64,000 bases of DNA from Ochrobactrum sp. Marseille-Q0166 (GCF_014397025.1 NZ_JACJUO010000002.1:1043501-1107500); one strand, 5' to 3'. Counted from the stretch's first letter, positions 8,082 to 17,421 are shown. The notes: a model not told the origin generated them from the letters alone. A program made the numbers and translations.

Positions 8082-9659
8082 TTAGTGACCTCCACCGCCA
8101 CCCGCGGCCTGTTTCGGCTTGCGCAGCATGATCGCACACACAGCCAGTGAGCAGAACATCACCGTCAGGATAAAGAACACGTCGATAAATGACATGAGTG
8201 TCGCCTGCTGGCGCACCATTCCGGACAATTTGGCAATGGCGACAGTCGGGCCGTCGAGACCGGCTGCGTTATATTTGGCAGTCAGGTTTGCCAACATCTT
8301 TTCGGCTTCGGCATTGCCCCAGCGCACATGTTCGGCCAGCCGTTCGTAATGCATATCGCTGCGGCGCATCAGGATCGTGTTGATCACCGCGAGGCCGACA
8401 GCGCCGCCGAGATTACGCGTCAGGTTGAAAAGGCCGGAAGCATTTTTCATTAAAGACGGCGGCAAAGTTCCAAGCGCCAGATTGTTGATTGGAACCATAC
8501 ACAGCATCAGCGAACAACCACGCAAAATCTGTGGGATGAGAAGTTCGTAGAAATCCCAGTCCGCGGTTAGGCCCGTAACCATCCACGTACCCGCGGCAAA
8601 GCCCAGGAAGCCGATCATCATCATCAGCCGCGGGTCCATGCGCGTGGACAGAAACCCTGCAATCGGTGCTGTAAAGAACATGGCAAGGCCGCTGACAAAC
8701 AGCGCTTCACCGATCATGAGAGCGTCGTAGCCACGTATCTGACTGAGATAGAGCGGATAAAGATAGGTAAGCCCATAAAGACCAACCCCCATCACGAATG
8801 AGAACAGCGAACCGAAGGCAAAGTTGACATTCTTGAAGGCTCGTAAATCTACGATCGGCTCTTCGGCGGTGAACGCTCTGTAAAAGAACAAAAGACCGCC
8901 GATCATCATAACACCGGTCAGAATGAAGATGGCTTCATCCTGTAACCAATCATTGCGGGGGCCTTCTTCCAGAACATATTCCATCGAACCGAGGAAAGCT
9001 GCCATCCCGGCAAGACCCCACCAGTCGAACTTGCTCAGCAGTGAGCTGTCGCCTTCGTCGAAGTCGATAAGGTTCCATGCTGCGATTGTGACGAGGATGC
9101 CGGGACCGACATTGACCAGAAACAGCCAGTGCCATGAGAAAGCATGGCTGAGATAGCCGCCGATGGTCGGGCCGATGGTTGGCGCAAGGGTGGCAACAAG
9201 GCCGATCATTGGTGACACAATGGAGCGCTTGGATGGCGGAAAGATCGTGAAGGCTGCCGCAAACACGCTCGGGATCATGCCGCCGCCGATAAAGCCCTGA
9301 ATGGCGCGATAGACGATCATTTGATCGATATTGGTGGCAGTCGCGCAGAGCATGGAGGCAAGCGTAAAGCCCGCAGCGGAAACGGTAAACAGCACGCGGG
9401 TGGAGACAAGGCGCCCGAGGAAGCCCGAAAGCGGAATCATGATGACTTCCGCAATCAGATAGGATGTCTGCACCCAGGAGATTTCATCGGAACTCGCGCT
9501 CAGGCCTGCCTGAATTTCAGACAGCGATGCAGACACAATCTGGATATCCAGAATGGCCATAAACATGCCGAACACCATCGCAAGAAAGGCAATCGCCTTC
9601 TTGGGATCGATACGATCATCTGCGGGAGCCATAGGCCCCATCGTGGTGCTTGCAGCCAT
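8082..9659 (-). CDS. DHA2-family MFS drug efflux pump (EmrB-like)
   Basis: A 525-residue inner-membrane proton antiporter with about 14 hydrophobic segments, as in the EmrB/QacA family. The N-terminal half contains the DIQIVSASLSEIQ motif of segment 1 and GFIGGGMIPSVFAA near 140, the family motif C region. The C-terminus is glycine/histidine-rich. It is expected to work with the membrane-fusion protein encoded directly upstream (87-bp gap) and an outer-membrane channel elsewhere, extruding hydrophobic toxins. The pair is divergent from a TetR regulator with two palindromic operators between, so substrate-induced derepression is likely. Confidence 0.9.
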   Translation of the reverse strand: MAASTTMGPMAPADDRIDPKKAIAFLAMVFGMFMAILDIQIVSASLSEIQAGLSASSDEISWVQTSYLIAEVIMIPLSGFLGRLVSTRVLFTVSAAGFTLASMLCATATNIDQMIVYRAIQGFIGGGMIPSVFAAAFTIFPPSKRSIVSPMIGLVATLAPTIGPTIGGYLSHAFSWHWLFLVNVGPGILVTIAAWNLIDFDEGDSSLLSKFDWWGLAGMAAFLGSMEYVLEEGPRNDWLQDEAIFILTGVMMIGGLLFFYRAFTAEEPIVDLRAFKNVNFAFGSLFSFVMGVGLYGLTYLYPLYLSQIRGYDALMIGEALFVSGLAMFFTAPIAGFLSTRMDPRLMMMIGFLGFAAGTWMVTGLTADWDFYELLIPQILRGCSLMLCMVPINNLALGTLPPSLMKNASGLFNLTRNLGGAVGLAVINTILMRRSDMHYERLAEHVRWGNAEAEKMLANLTAKYNAAGLDGPTVAIAKLSGMVRQQATLMSFIDVFFILTVMFCSLAVCAIMLRKPKQAAGGGGGH

Positions 9660-9746
9660 GAAGGCGCACTCCGAAAAGGAAAAAGGAGGTGGTGCATCGA
9701 TGAAGTGCGCACCACGTAACTATTCGTTGAAAGGCCGTGTGGTGCC

Positions 9747-10955
9747 CTAGCTTTCTGGGGCCGTTCGGGTATCGATCTCAACGGTTACGCTAAGGCCTGC
9801 ACGGATTTTGCCAGAGTCGAGTGCGTCCTGCGGGATCGTGATACGCACCGGGACGCGTTGTACGATCTTGGTAAAGTTACCCGTCGCGTTTTCAGGTGGC
9901 AACAGCGAGAAGACCGCGCCCGAAGCCGGTGCAACCGATGCAACCTTGCCTTCAAAATAAGGGCCGTCGATGGCATCAACATAGATGCGTACAGTTTCGC
10001 CAGTTTTGATATGGCCGAGCTGCGTTTCCTTGAAGTTTGCATCGATATAAAGTGCATTCACAGGAACGAGTGCCGCAATCTTCTGGCCAGCCGAAACAAG
10101 ATCGCCCTTCTTGCCAGAAAGATTGCCGACGACACCATCGAAAGGTGCGCGAAGGGTGGTGAAGTTAAGATCGCGGGCGGCCTTGTCACGGGCGAGCTCC
10201 AGCGAACGCATGGTGCTTTCCGCTTCCTTATACTGCGCATTCAGCACTTCGATATTGGCATTTGCAGAAGCGATCTGCGCATTCGAGCCGGCAAGCTTTG
10301 CCTTGGCCTGATCAAGCGAAGACTGTGCATTATCCAGTTCCGATTGCGCCGAGAAGCGCGTATCATGCAGCTTCTGGACGCGTACCATTGTGCTCTCGGC
10401 ATTCTTCAAAACAGCCTGCGAAGCCTGTTCGTCCGCCTGAGCCTGCTGCAAACTCGCCTTTGACGCGTCAATCTGCGCGTTGATGCGCGCAAGTGTCTGC
10501 TTCTGCGTGTTGAGCTTGGCTTCCGCATCGTCGAGTGCGATCTGATAATCACCGGCATCAAGCTGGAAGATCACATCGCCGGCTTTGACGTGCTGGTTGG
10601 CAACAACTGGAATATTTTCGATATAGCCGGTGACTTTCGGTGCAATGGAAGCAATGTCGCCCTGCACATAGGCGTCGTCCGTTGAAACCATGAAGCGGCC
10701 AACAGTCCACCATTCATATCCATACCAAAGTCCGCCCGCCACCGCAGCAATGAGAACGACCGGCAGAACAACGCGCTTGCCGAGGCCCTTTTTTTTACCA
10801 CCCTGCGCAACGGCTGGTGCGGTTGTATCTGGAGAAGTCTGTGGAGCAGGCCGTTCCCCCATTGGTTCGGCGCTCACTCTGGACTGTTCTTCCTGACCAA
10901 CAGGCGTCGGGAACGGTCGAATATCAGCTGTATCGACAGATTTGTGTGCGGACAT
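9747..10955 (-). CDS. HlyD/EmrA-family membrane fusion protein
   Basis: A 402-residue periplasmic adaptor. It starts with a proline-rich cytoplasmic tail (about 1-55) and one transmembrane helix (about 58-75). Then come a barrel-sandwich segment (DDAYVQGDIASIAPKV near 95), a long coiled coil with many Ala/Gln/Asp heptads (about 140-270), the second lipoyl half (LRAPFDGVVGNL) and a beta barrel. It links the DHA2 pump to an outer-membrane channel. First gene of the pump operon, facing the TetR gene; its leader contains one of the two CGAACC-N4-GGTTCG operators. Confidence 0.9.
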   Translation of the reverse strand: MSAHKSVDTADIRPFPTPVGQEEQSRVSAEPMGERPAPQTSPDTTAPAVAQGGKKKGLGKRVVLPVVLIAAVAGGLWYGYEWWTVGRFMVSTDDAYVQGDIASIAPKVTGYIENIPVVANQHVKAGDVIFQLDAGDYQIALDDAEAKLNTQKQTLARINAQIDASKASLQQAQADEQASQAVLKNAESTMVRVQKLHDTRFSAQSELDNAQSSLDQAKAKLAGSNAQIASANANIEVLNAQYKEAESTMRSLELARDKAARDLNFTTLRAPFDGVVGNLSGKKGDLVSAGQKIAALVPVNALYIDANFKETQLGHIKTGETVRIYVDAIDGPYFEGKVASVAPASGAVFSLLPPENATGNFTKIVQRVPVRITIPQDALDSGKIRAGLSVTVEIDTRTAPES

Positions 10956-10984
10956 GAGACAAACTTTCTGTATAACCGCTTCAA

Positions 10985-11000
10985 CGAACCGCTTGGTTCG
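10985..11000. promoter_or_regulatory. Predicted TetR operator 1
   Basis: Perfect inverted repeat CGAACC-GCTT-GGTTCG between the divergent efflux operon and the TetR gene, lying in the leader of the efflux operon. A near-identical copy sits 57 bp away. Confidence 0.75.
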
Positions 11001-11041
11001 ATGTTGACTTAGAGCAATAACTTGCCCATATCAAGTCTCAT

Positions 11042-11057
11042 CGAACCGATTGGTTCG
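11042..11057. promoter_or_regulatory. Predicted TetR operator 2
   Basis: Inverted repeat CGAACC-GATT-GGTTCG just upstream of the TetR start. A possible promoter TTGACT (11004-11009) and CATATC (11027-11032) would start transcription at this site, so autorepression fits. Confidence 0.75.
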
Positions 11058-11079
11058 AGAAAATTATGAGTTTTGTACA

Positions 11080-11811
11080 ATGAATTGTGATCAGCGCATA
11101 GAAAAGAACGCATCGATGGTTAGCGAAAGCACACCCGTCCAAACCGAGAGTGGTGCCGATTTGGAATGTGGCCGCACCCGTCTCGGTGCAGGGCAGGACC
11201 CCGCAAAGCGCCAGCAAATTCTTGAAGGCGCACAAAATGTCTTTTTGCGGATGGGCTTTGATGCTACAAGCATGAATGACATCACGCGCGAAGCAGGCGT
11301 TTCAAAGGGAACGATTTACGTTTATTTCAATAGCAAGGAAGACTTGTTTGTTGCGCTTTGTGAACATTATCGCCAGACGACATTCAGCCAGATGGTCGAC
11401 AAGATCGACAAAGGCTTTTCCAATCGCGAGGAATTGGCAGAATTCGGTGTGACACTTGTCACGCTTATTACGTCGTCCACGGCCATTCGTGCTCAACGTA
11501 TTATCCTCGGTGTGAGCGAAAGAAAGCCGGAACTGTCTGCGCGTTTTTATGAACGTGGTCCCAAACGTAGCCACATGATTATGGCGGACTATTTTTCGAG
11601 AATGATTGAAGCTGGGAAATTTGAGCCCTTCGACCCCATTCAAAAGGCGTATCAACTTACAGATTTATTCCTTTCAGGTCTCTATCGTCCACGTCTGTTC
11701 GGCGTGCTGGAGGAGCCGCCATCGCCAGAAATGATCAGGGATAATGTTGAATCGGCGCTCGATATGTTTTTCAAGGCGCATGCAAAAACACCTGCGAGTG
11801 TTTCAAAATAG
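11080..11811 (+). CDS. TetR/AcrR-family transcriptional regulator
   Basis: A regulator of about 243 residues. The helix-turn-helix reads MNDITREAGVSKGTIYVYFNSKEDL and the C-terminal helical ligand-binding domain is of the AcrR C-terminal type. The start is uncertain. TTG 11050 sits inside an operator, ATG 11080 and ATG 11116 are both possible, and none has a convincing ribosome site. 11080 gives a 40-residue lead before the DNA-binding domain. Divergent from the efflux operon and flanked by two matching palindromes, it is expected to repress both itself and the pump until a toxic ligand binds. Confidence 0.9.
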   Translation: MNCDQRIEKNASMVSESTPVQTESGADLECGRTRLGAGQDPAKRQQILEGAQNVFLRMGFDATSMNDITREAGVSKGTIYVYFNSKEDLFVALCEHYRQTTFSQMVDKIDKGFSNREELAEFGVTLVTLITSSTAIRAQRIILGVSERKPELSARFYERGPKRSHMIMADYFSRMIEAGKFEPFDPIQKAYQLTDLFLSGLYRPRLFGVLEEPPSPEMIRDNVESALDMFFKAHAKTPASVSK

Positions 11812-11914
11812 GACAATCTGCGGTGCATTGAGCGGGTTTTGACGTTGTGTATCCCACAATTCGGCTTTTCTTTGCGGGAGCCATATTTTCGTACAGTTCT
11901 TGTGTGTAATCCGT

Positions 11915-11985
11915 GGCAATCAATTAATTGCGGGTTGCCAGGCAGCCTATTTTTTATGTGACTGAAAAGCGATTGAATATTCAAT
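11915..11985. promoter_or_regulatory. Palindromic sites upstream of the vjbR-like gene
   Basis: The 252-bp gap 11812-12063 is AT-rich and gene-free. It contains GGCAA (11915-11919) and TTGCC (11935-11939) bracketing CAATTAATTG, and a perfect 14-bp palindrome ATTGAATATTCAAT (11972-11985). These are candidate binding sites for the regulator itself or for another factor; no known lux-box consensus is claimed. Confidence 0.4.
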
Positions 11986-12063
11986 GGAGTCGATTCGCCG
12001 CTCATTTTTTTAACGCGGAAGTTGAAGCGACATCCTTCTGTTTACTACCAAGGATTTTATGCA

Positions 12064-12846
12064 ATGACTCTCGATTTGATTCATTTTCCAAATTTTAAAA
12101 AGACTTTTTTCGGAAGCTCTTTTCAAAGTGATACACTGGCCCTTTTGACACGTATTCGCGATGAAATTGGATGTCGGCATATCGTTCATACTTACCGGGG
12201 ACGGATCGCGGATTGCTCAAAACCCAATTCAGCGGATTTGACGGTCGTTATGACTTCTCCACCAAGCTGGGTGGCGCGATATTCTTCGAAAAATTACTTT
12301 GTTATAGATCCCATTTTTCAGGAAGATGCACCTTATTTCCGTAGCGATGTCAGCGGCATTGTCCGAGACCTCAAAGAAGATGCGGACAAATGTCCTGCTG
12401 TCGCGGAAATGCTATTGGATGCCGAAAAACACGGCATTGGTAATGTTCTGATTGCCGTTTCTGCACGTAATCCGAAGGGAGCTGTAGGCTGTACGCTTTT
12501 TAGCTTCGATTTGGAAGAAGGCGAAAACAGAGAGCAATTCGTCGCAAAGCTGCGCCCCCGTTTGCTCAGTGTCTCTGGTATTATTCATAATAGTCTTTGC
12601 GGATGTAAAGACACCAGCGCTGCTGCTTCTCTTTTGACACCACGCGAAGTAGATTGTCTACGTTGGGCTGCTAATGGCAAAACAGACGGAGAGATTGCTG
12701 AAATTCTCAGTATCGCTCGTTGGACAGTCGTTACATATCTTCAAAACGCTAAGATAAAGCTTAATTGCTCGAACAGAACATCAGCTGTGGCTACAGCCCT
12801 TTCTTTGGGTATTATTGATATGCCGGAGGTTCAACATCTTATGTAA
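12064..12846 (+). CDS. vjbR: LuxR-family quorum-sensing regulator, VjbR-like
   Basis: A 260-residue LuxR solo. The N-terminal acyl-homoserine-lactone domain keeps the key residues W69, Y73, Y78 and D82 in [18 protein letters not shown]. The C-terminal LuxR helix-turn-helix (about 195-255) starts [22 protein letters not shown]. The overall sequence closely matches what I recall of Brucella VjbR, which controls virB, flagella and many other genes in response to AHLs. No luxI gene is nearby. ATG 12064 is chosen over an upstream TTG because an AAGGA site lies 9 bases ahead and it matches the VjbR N-terminus. The coding region and surrounding gaps are visibly more AT-rich than neighbours. Confidence 0.88.
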   Translation: MTLDLIHFPNFKKTFFGSSFQSDTLALLTRIRDEIGCRHIVHTYRGRIADCSKPNSADLTVVMTSPPSWVARYSSKNYFVIDPIFQEDAPYFRSDVSGIVRDLKEDADKCPAVAEMLLDAEKHGIGNVLIAVSARNPKGAVGCTLFSFDLEEGENREQFVAKLRPRLLSVSGIIHNSLCGCKDTSAAASLLTPREVDCLRWAANGKTDGEIAEILSIARWTVVTYLQNAKIKLNCSNRTSAVATALSLGIIDMPEVQHLM

Positions 12847-12949
12847 TTAATATTTAAATGTATTTGAAATAAATACATAGAATTTGTTATCAGTAATTGA
12901 ATGATAATAAACGTTATTTATATTATACAGATAAATAAATTATTCTTTC

Positions 12950-13002
12950 TTAGAGCGTATCTTTGTCTGCAAGCCGTTTAACGCTTTGGGGATGCGCTCT
13001 AA
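12950..13002. repeat. Brucellaceae-type intergenic palindromic repeat
   Basis: Arms TTAGAGCGTATC and GATGCGCTCTAA (one mismatch) enclose about 29 bases. The right part matches the end of the element at 31269-31374 (GGGATGCGCTCTA). It lies in the 258-bp gene-free gap 12847-13104, whose left half is a very AT-rich stretch containing a hairpin ATGTATTT/AAATACAT (12858-12878). Confidence 0.6.
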
Positions 13003-13067
13003 TAACAAGGCGGCTCAAGGTGCTTATGCATCACGTCTTGAGAATGTTCTGTGGCCACATAGGTTCA

Positions 13068-13104
13068 ACCAAAGCTCGATCCGTTTTACTCTTCGAGCTT
13101 TGGT
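13068..13104 (-). terminator. Stem-loop abutting the stop of the LLM operon
   Basis: Perfect 12-bp arms ACCAAAGCTCGA (13068-13079) and TCGAGCTTTGGT (13093-13104) directly adjoin the stop codon of the minus-strand monooxygenase. There is no strong T-run after it, so it may act as a 3-prime stabiliser as well as a terminator for the long operon and for the convergent vjbR transcript. Confidence 0.6.
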
Positions 13105-14448
13105 CTAAATAATCGTGGCCGGATGTACCGGAATTTTCAAGCCGAGATTATCCCGTAATGTCGCACCATCATAATCGCTGCGGGCAAGCCCGCGGCGACG
13201 AAGCTCCGGCAGAACCAGCTCGGCAAAATCTTCCAGACCTGTTGGGAAGATCGATGGCATCACATTGAAGCCATCTGCGCCATAAGTTTCAAAACGTTCT
13301 TCAAGCGCGTCAGCAACATCCTTGGCAGTGCCGACGATTTGCAGATGACCACGCGCGCCCGCAACCCGTAGATAAAGTTCGCGAATGGTCAAATTTTCGC
13401 GCCGCGCCAATTCAAACAGAAGCTGCTGTCTGCTTTTGCTGCCTTGAGTTTCCGGCAACTCAGGTACGGGACCGTCAAGGTCAAACTGCGAAAGGTCGGG
13501 ACCCGACCAGCCTGACGAAAGTAGATTGAGCCCCACCGATGGGTGAATGAGGTTCTGCAGCTGGTCGAATTTATCCTGCGCCTCCTGCCGTGTGCGACCA
13601 ACAACCGGAAAAATGCCCGGCATGATTTTGATATCATCAGGATTACGACCATAGCGTGCTGCACGCTGTTTGACATCCTTGTAGAAGTCCGAAGCTTCCT
13701 CGACCGTCTGTTGCGCGGTGAAAACGACATCCGCACTTTTTGCTGCCAGCTCCTTACCCGCCGCAGATGAGCCAGCCTGCACGGTCACCGGATGGCCTTG
13801 TGGCGAACGCGGCACATTCAACGGTCCCTGAACCGAGAAATACTTGCCTTTGTGATCCAGCACATGCCGCTTGTTCGGGTGGAAGAACCGTGCTTGCTCC
13901 TTGTCGTAAAGAAAGGCGTCATCTTCCCAGCTATCCCATAGCCCTTTGACGACATCGGCGAATTCTTCAGCCCGTTCATAACGGTCGGCATGTTCATAAT
14001 GACGGTCGAGATTGAAGTTGCGTGCCTCAAAGTCGCTGGCCGAGGTCACAAGGTTATATCCTGCGCGACCACCGCTTAAATGGTCAAGCGACGCAAATTT
14101 TCGTGCGATGTGAAAAGGTTCATTGAAGCTTGATGAAGCCGTTGCGACAAGACCGATATGGCTGGTGACAGTGGAGAGTGCAGATAAAAGCGTGAGTGGC
14201 TCAAACTGTGCTACATAGCTGTGCGCTGTGCGGCTCAGAATTTCGAGATTGTCGCCACGCGTGCCAGCACCATCAGCAAGAAACAGAAGATCGAATTTGG
14301 CTGCTTCTGCCAGCCCGGCAATATTGCGATAATAATCGAAATTGATGCCAGCATTTGCAACAGCATCCGGGTGCCGCCATGCCGCAATATGGTGGCCGAC
14401 CGGATAGACGAACAAGCCAAAACGCAGAAAACCCTCACGCTTTGCCAT
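13105..14448 (-). CDS. LLM flavin-dependent monooxygenase, NtaA/SnaA/DszA type
   Basis: A 447-residue luciferase-like monooxygenase predicted to use FMNH2 and O2. The family signature SGGRAGYNLVTS is near residue 125, and the substrate-gating region SADVVFTAQQT and the C-terminal FPTGLEDFAELVLPELRRRG block are typical of the NtaA/SnaA/DszA/SoxA subfamily, whose members attack C-N or C-S bonds in aminopolycarboxylates, sulfones and pristinamycin. The open frame extends 31 codons further into the preceding gene. ATG 14448 is chosen because it lies 1 base after that gene's stop and begins a normal N-terminus. Last gene of the 23674-13105 operon. Confidence 0.9.
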   Translation of the reverse strand: MAKREGFLRFGLFVYPVGHHIAAWRHPDAVANAGINFDYYRNIAGLAEAAKFDLLFLADGAGTRGDNLEILSRTAHSYVAQFEPLTLLSALSTVTSHIGLVATASSSFNEPFHIARKFASLDHLSGGRAGYNLVTSASDFEARNFNLDRHYEHADRYERAEEFADVVKGLWDSWEDDAFLYDKEQARFFHPNKRHVLDHKGKYFSVQGPLNVPRSPQGHPVTVQAGSSAAGKELAAKSADVVFTAQQTVEEASDFYKDVKQRAARYGRNPDDIKIMPGIFPVVGRTRQEAQDKFDQLQNLIHPSVGLNLLSSGWSGPDLSQFDLDGPVPELPETQGSKSRQQLLFELARRENLTIRELYLRVAGARGHLQIVGTAKDVADALEERFETYGADGFNVMPSIFPTGLEDFAELVLPELRRRGLARSDYDGATLRDNLGLKIPVHPATII

Positions 14449-14449
14449 T

Positions 14450-15769
14450 TCAGGCGCTCCGGGCCTGAGATGGTGTTGCAACGGATAAGGGTGGCAGTTC
14501 CAGATTGGAGCGGAAGTCAGAACCGATATAATCCGTATCAATCAACGATCGGCGCCGAAGCTCCGGGATCAGGCCATTTAGAAGCAGATCTTCCTGATCG
14601 GGATTACCAATGCCGTGCAGCGAGAGAACGTCAACAGCACCTGTGTTGAAGCGTTCTTCAATCGCATCGACGAGCTGTTCCGGCGTGCCCGCCACTGACC
14701 AGTGGCCGGTTTCCTGCGCCTCAATGATCAACTGACGCAAGGAAAGGCCTTCACGCGCATAGCGACGGAACACTTCGACACGGCCCCGGCGGCGGTTAAT
14801 GCTGGTGACTTCCGGTAGCAGGTTTTCTGGTAGCGGCTTGTCGAGCGGCAGGTCGCTCAGATCAATATGCCCGCCGAGCATATCGGCAAGTTTGATACGA
14901 CCCTGATCATAATCGATTGCCTCGTGTTTATCCTTCAGGCGTCGGGCAACATCGGCTTCAGAAGAGCCAATCAGCGAATGAAGCGAATTCATGATGAATG
15001 GCAGATTGTTGCCACGGCCAAACTGAGCAGCACGACGGCGCAGCTCGGCGGCGAAGGCTACGGCATCTTCGAGCCTTGGCTGTGAGGTATAGACGACCTC
15101 AGCATAGCGTGCACCAACTGTAACACCGGCATCGGATTGACCGGCCTGAAACTGAACCGGACGCCCCTGCGGCAGAGGCGGCACATTCAGTGGACCTCTG
15201 ACACTGAAATGCTTGCCTTCATAATTGATGGGATGAAATTTCGCTGGATCAACCGCGATATTACCTGATGGTTTGCGGGTGATCGCATCGCGCTCATTGG
15301 CATCATAGAGCGCATTGACGATTTCGATAAACTCCGCAGCTTTTTCGTAGCGCTCTTCCGGGCTTGGCAGATCTCCGCCGAAATTTTCCTCCCCGACCGA
15401 AGAGGTGACTGCATTCCAGCCGGTTCTGCCACAGCTCAAATGATCGAGCGTCCCAATCTGGCGCGCGAGATTGTAAGGATGCAGAAATGTCGTGGAGACA
15501 GTCGCAATAAGCCCGATATGCGATGTGGCATGAGCGAGTGCCGCCAGTGCAATCACCGGGTCCTGTGTGCCGGTGGTGCCTGCAAGACCTGCCGGATCAA
15601 TCTGCAGAAGATCGGCGGTGAAAAGCCCGGTGATCCTTTCGGCTTCCGCCTTTTTTGCCAATTCTATTGCGCGTTTGAACCCAAAGCTTTTGTCCTGATC
15701 GTTGGCCGCGGACACAACATTGCTGGCACCGAACAGGGTTTTGAGGCGGCGGGTACGTGTTCTGGTCAT
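14450..15769 (-). CDS. LLM flavin-dependent monooxygenase, NtaA/SnaA/DszA type
   Basis: A 439-residue paralogue of the next gene. Its flavin-site signature reads SCGRTGWNAVTS (near 130). The N-terminal DLLQIDPAGLAGTTGTQDPV and the C-terminal DVLSLHGIGNPDQEDLLLNGLIPELRRR are in the expected places. A GAGGAAGTTT ribosome site precedes ATG 15769, 17 bases after the ABC ATPase stop. It sits downstream of the importer genes, so uptake and oxidation are co-transcribed. It needs reduced FMN, presumably from the flavin reductase at 28034 or another one in the cell. Confidence 0.9.
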   Translation of the reverse strand: MTRTRTRRLKTLFGASNVVSAANDQDKSFGFKRAIELAKKAEAERITGLFTADLLQIDPAGLAGTTGTQDPVIALAALAHATSHIGLIATVSTTFLHPYNLARQIGTLDHLSCGRTGWNAVTSSVGEENFGGDLPSPEERYEKAAEFIEIVNALYDANERDAITRKPSGNIAVDPAKFHPINYEGKHFSVRGPLNVPPLPQGRPVQFQAGQSDAGVTVGARYAEVVYTSQPRLEDAVAFAAELRRRAAQFGRGNNLPFIMNSLHSLIGSSEADVARRLKDKHEAIDYDQGRIKLADMLGGHIDLSDLPLDKPLPENLLPEVTSINRRRGRVEVFRRYAREGLSLRQLIIEAQETGHWSVAGTPEQLVDAIEERFNTGAVDVLSLHGIGNPDQEDLLLNGLIPELRRRSLIDTDYIGSDFRSNLELPPLSVATPSQARSA

Positions 15770-15786
15770 GGAAACTTCCTCGTTTT

Positions 15787-17421
15787 TTAAGCAGCGCTTA
15801 TCGTTGGAACTGCATCAAGCAGCGCGCGTGTGTAATTGTGCTGTGGTTGGGAAAAGACGCGTTCAACAGCGCCGCTCTCGACAATGCGGCCATCTTTCAT
15901 CACCAGAACACGGTCTGTCAGATGATGAACGACGCCGAGGTCGTGGGAAATGAACAGAAGCGACGTGCCGGAGGCAGCTTGCAGCTCTGCCAGAAGGTCG
16001 AGCACCTGAGCCTGAACCGATACATCAAGCGCGCTTACAGGTTCGTCGGCCACCAGAAGTTTCGGACGCGGTGCAAAGGCACGGGCAATGGCGACACGCT
16101 GGCGCTGGCCACCCGACAGTTCACGAGGATAGCGCTTGAGAAACTGTGCGCCCAGACGCACAGCATCGAGCACTTCCACCACGCGCTTGCGCCGTTCATC
16201 GCCATAGACATGAACGGAATCGAGGCTTTCACCGACGATTTTTTCAACCGTGTAACGCGGATCGAACGAGCTTAGCGCGTCCTGTGCGATGAGTTGCATA
16301 TGGGCACGTTGCGAACGGCGTTGCTCTTCGCGCAGATTGCTCCAGAGCCTGCCATCAATATGCACCGTACCCTGATCGGGTTCTGTAAGGCCCAGAACGA
16401 TCTTTGCAACAGTGGTTTTGCCAGAGCCGGATTCCCCAACAATGCCGAGCGCTTCGCCAGCTTTTAGCGAGAACGAGACATCATTGACGGCCAAAGGCGT
16501 GTTGGCTTTGCCGTAATGCTTGAAAAGCCCTTTGGCTTCCAGAACATTGGTGCTTTCATCAATGCGCTTTGCCGGCAACGCTATTCTGATTTGCGGCTGG
16601 TGCGGCAGTGCTGGCGATAGCCTGTAGCCACGTGATCCGGCCGACGGAACCGCCTCAAGCAAATGCCGCGTATAGGCTTCCTTCGGCGCATTGAGGATCC
16701 GTTTTGTGGGGCCTTCCTCAACAATGCGGCCATTGTGCATGACCAGCACACGATCAGCCAGCTGTGAGACAACAGCAAGATCATGGCTGATCAGCAGAAG
16801 TGTCTGGCCTGCCCTGCGGCGCTCTGCAAGAAGATTAAGAATCTGCTTTTGAACCGTTGCGTCCAGTGCTGTGGTCGGTTCGTCAGCAATAAGCAGCGCC
16901 GGCGAACGCGCAACCGCTGTTGCGATCAGTGCGCGTTGCCGCAAACCGCCGGAAAGCTGATGCGGATATTGCAGCAATCTGCGATCGGGGTCGGGGATTC
17001 CAACTGAACGGAGCAGCGCCTTGCTACGATCCGTGACATCCGGTCGTCGGAAAAAGCCCTTCACGCCGAAGGCATCGGAAAGCTGTTGCGAGATACGGCG
17101 CAGCGGATCAAGCGAAACAAGAGCGTCCTGCAAGACAAAGCCGATCGTGTTACCGCGCAAACCGCGCCATTCCTTATCCCGATAATCGAGAACATTCAGA
17201 CCATCAATCTCGAAGCGATCAGCTTCGACGACTGCTCCCGCTCCAGAAAGACCGATCAGTGCTCGCGCTGTCACCGACTTGCCGGAACCGGACTCCCCAA
17301 CCAGCGCTACTGTCTCGCCGGGATGAATGGTCAGATCGATGCCTTCGACGACTTTGACGGATTGATCGTCGCGCTGAAAGCTGATGGACAGATTGCGGAT
17401 TTCAACAAGGGGGGAGGTCAT
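15787..17421 (-). CDS. Peptide-type ABC transporter, fused double ATP-binding protein
   Basis: A 544-residue protein with two complete ABC domains (DppD-DppF fused, GsiA-like). Domain 1 has Walker [11 protein letters not shown] near 41, LSGGLRQRA and [12 protein letters not shown]. Domain 2 has [10 protein letters not shown] near 325, [14 protein letters not shown] and [12 protein letters not shown], each followed by the oligopeptide C-terminal extension. It energises the two permeases encoded just upstream, with whose gene it overlaps by 4 bp (ATGA). It belongs to the peptide/nickel/opine/glutathione importer class, which also carries metal-chelate uptake in aminopolycarboxylate degraders. 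Confidence 0.93.
   Translation of the reverse strand: MTSPLVEIRNLSISFQRDDQSVKVVEGIDLTIHPGETVALVGESGSGKSVTARALIGLSGAGAVVEADRFEIDGLNVLDYRDKEWRGLRGNTIGFVLQDALVSLDPLRRISQQLSDAFGVKGFFRRPDVTDRSKALLRSVGIPDPDRRLLQYPHQLSGGLRQRALIATAVARSPALLIADEPTTALDATVQKQILNLLAERRRAGQTLLLISHDLAVVSQLADRVLVMHNGRIVEEGPTKRILNAPKEAYTRHLLEAVPSAGSRGYRLSPALPHQPQIRIALPAKRIDESTNVLEAKGLFKHYGKANTPLAVNDVSFSLKAGEALGIVGESGSGKTTVAKIVLGLTEPDQGTVHIDGRLWSNLREEQRRSQRAHMQLIAQDALSSFDPRYTVEKIVGESLDSVHVYGDERRKRVVEVLDAVRLGAQFLKRYPRELSGGQRQRVAIARAFAPRPKLLVADEPVSALDVSVQAQVLDLLAELQAASGTSLLFISHDLGVVHHLTDRVLVMKDGRIVESGAVERVFSQPQHNYTRALLDAVPTISAA

Noticed and set aside
12858..12878. ATGTATTT/AAATACAT hairpin after the vjbR-like gene as terminator
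   Set aside because: The stem is all A/T pairs apart from one G-C pair and would be too weak to end transcription; the region is simply AT-rich.
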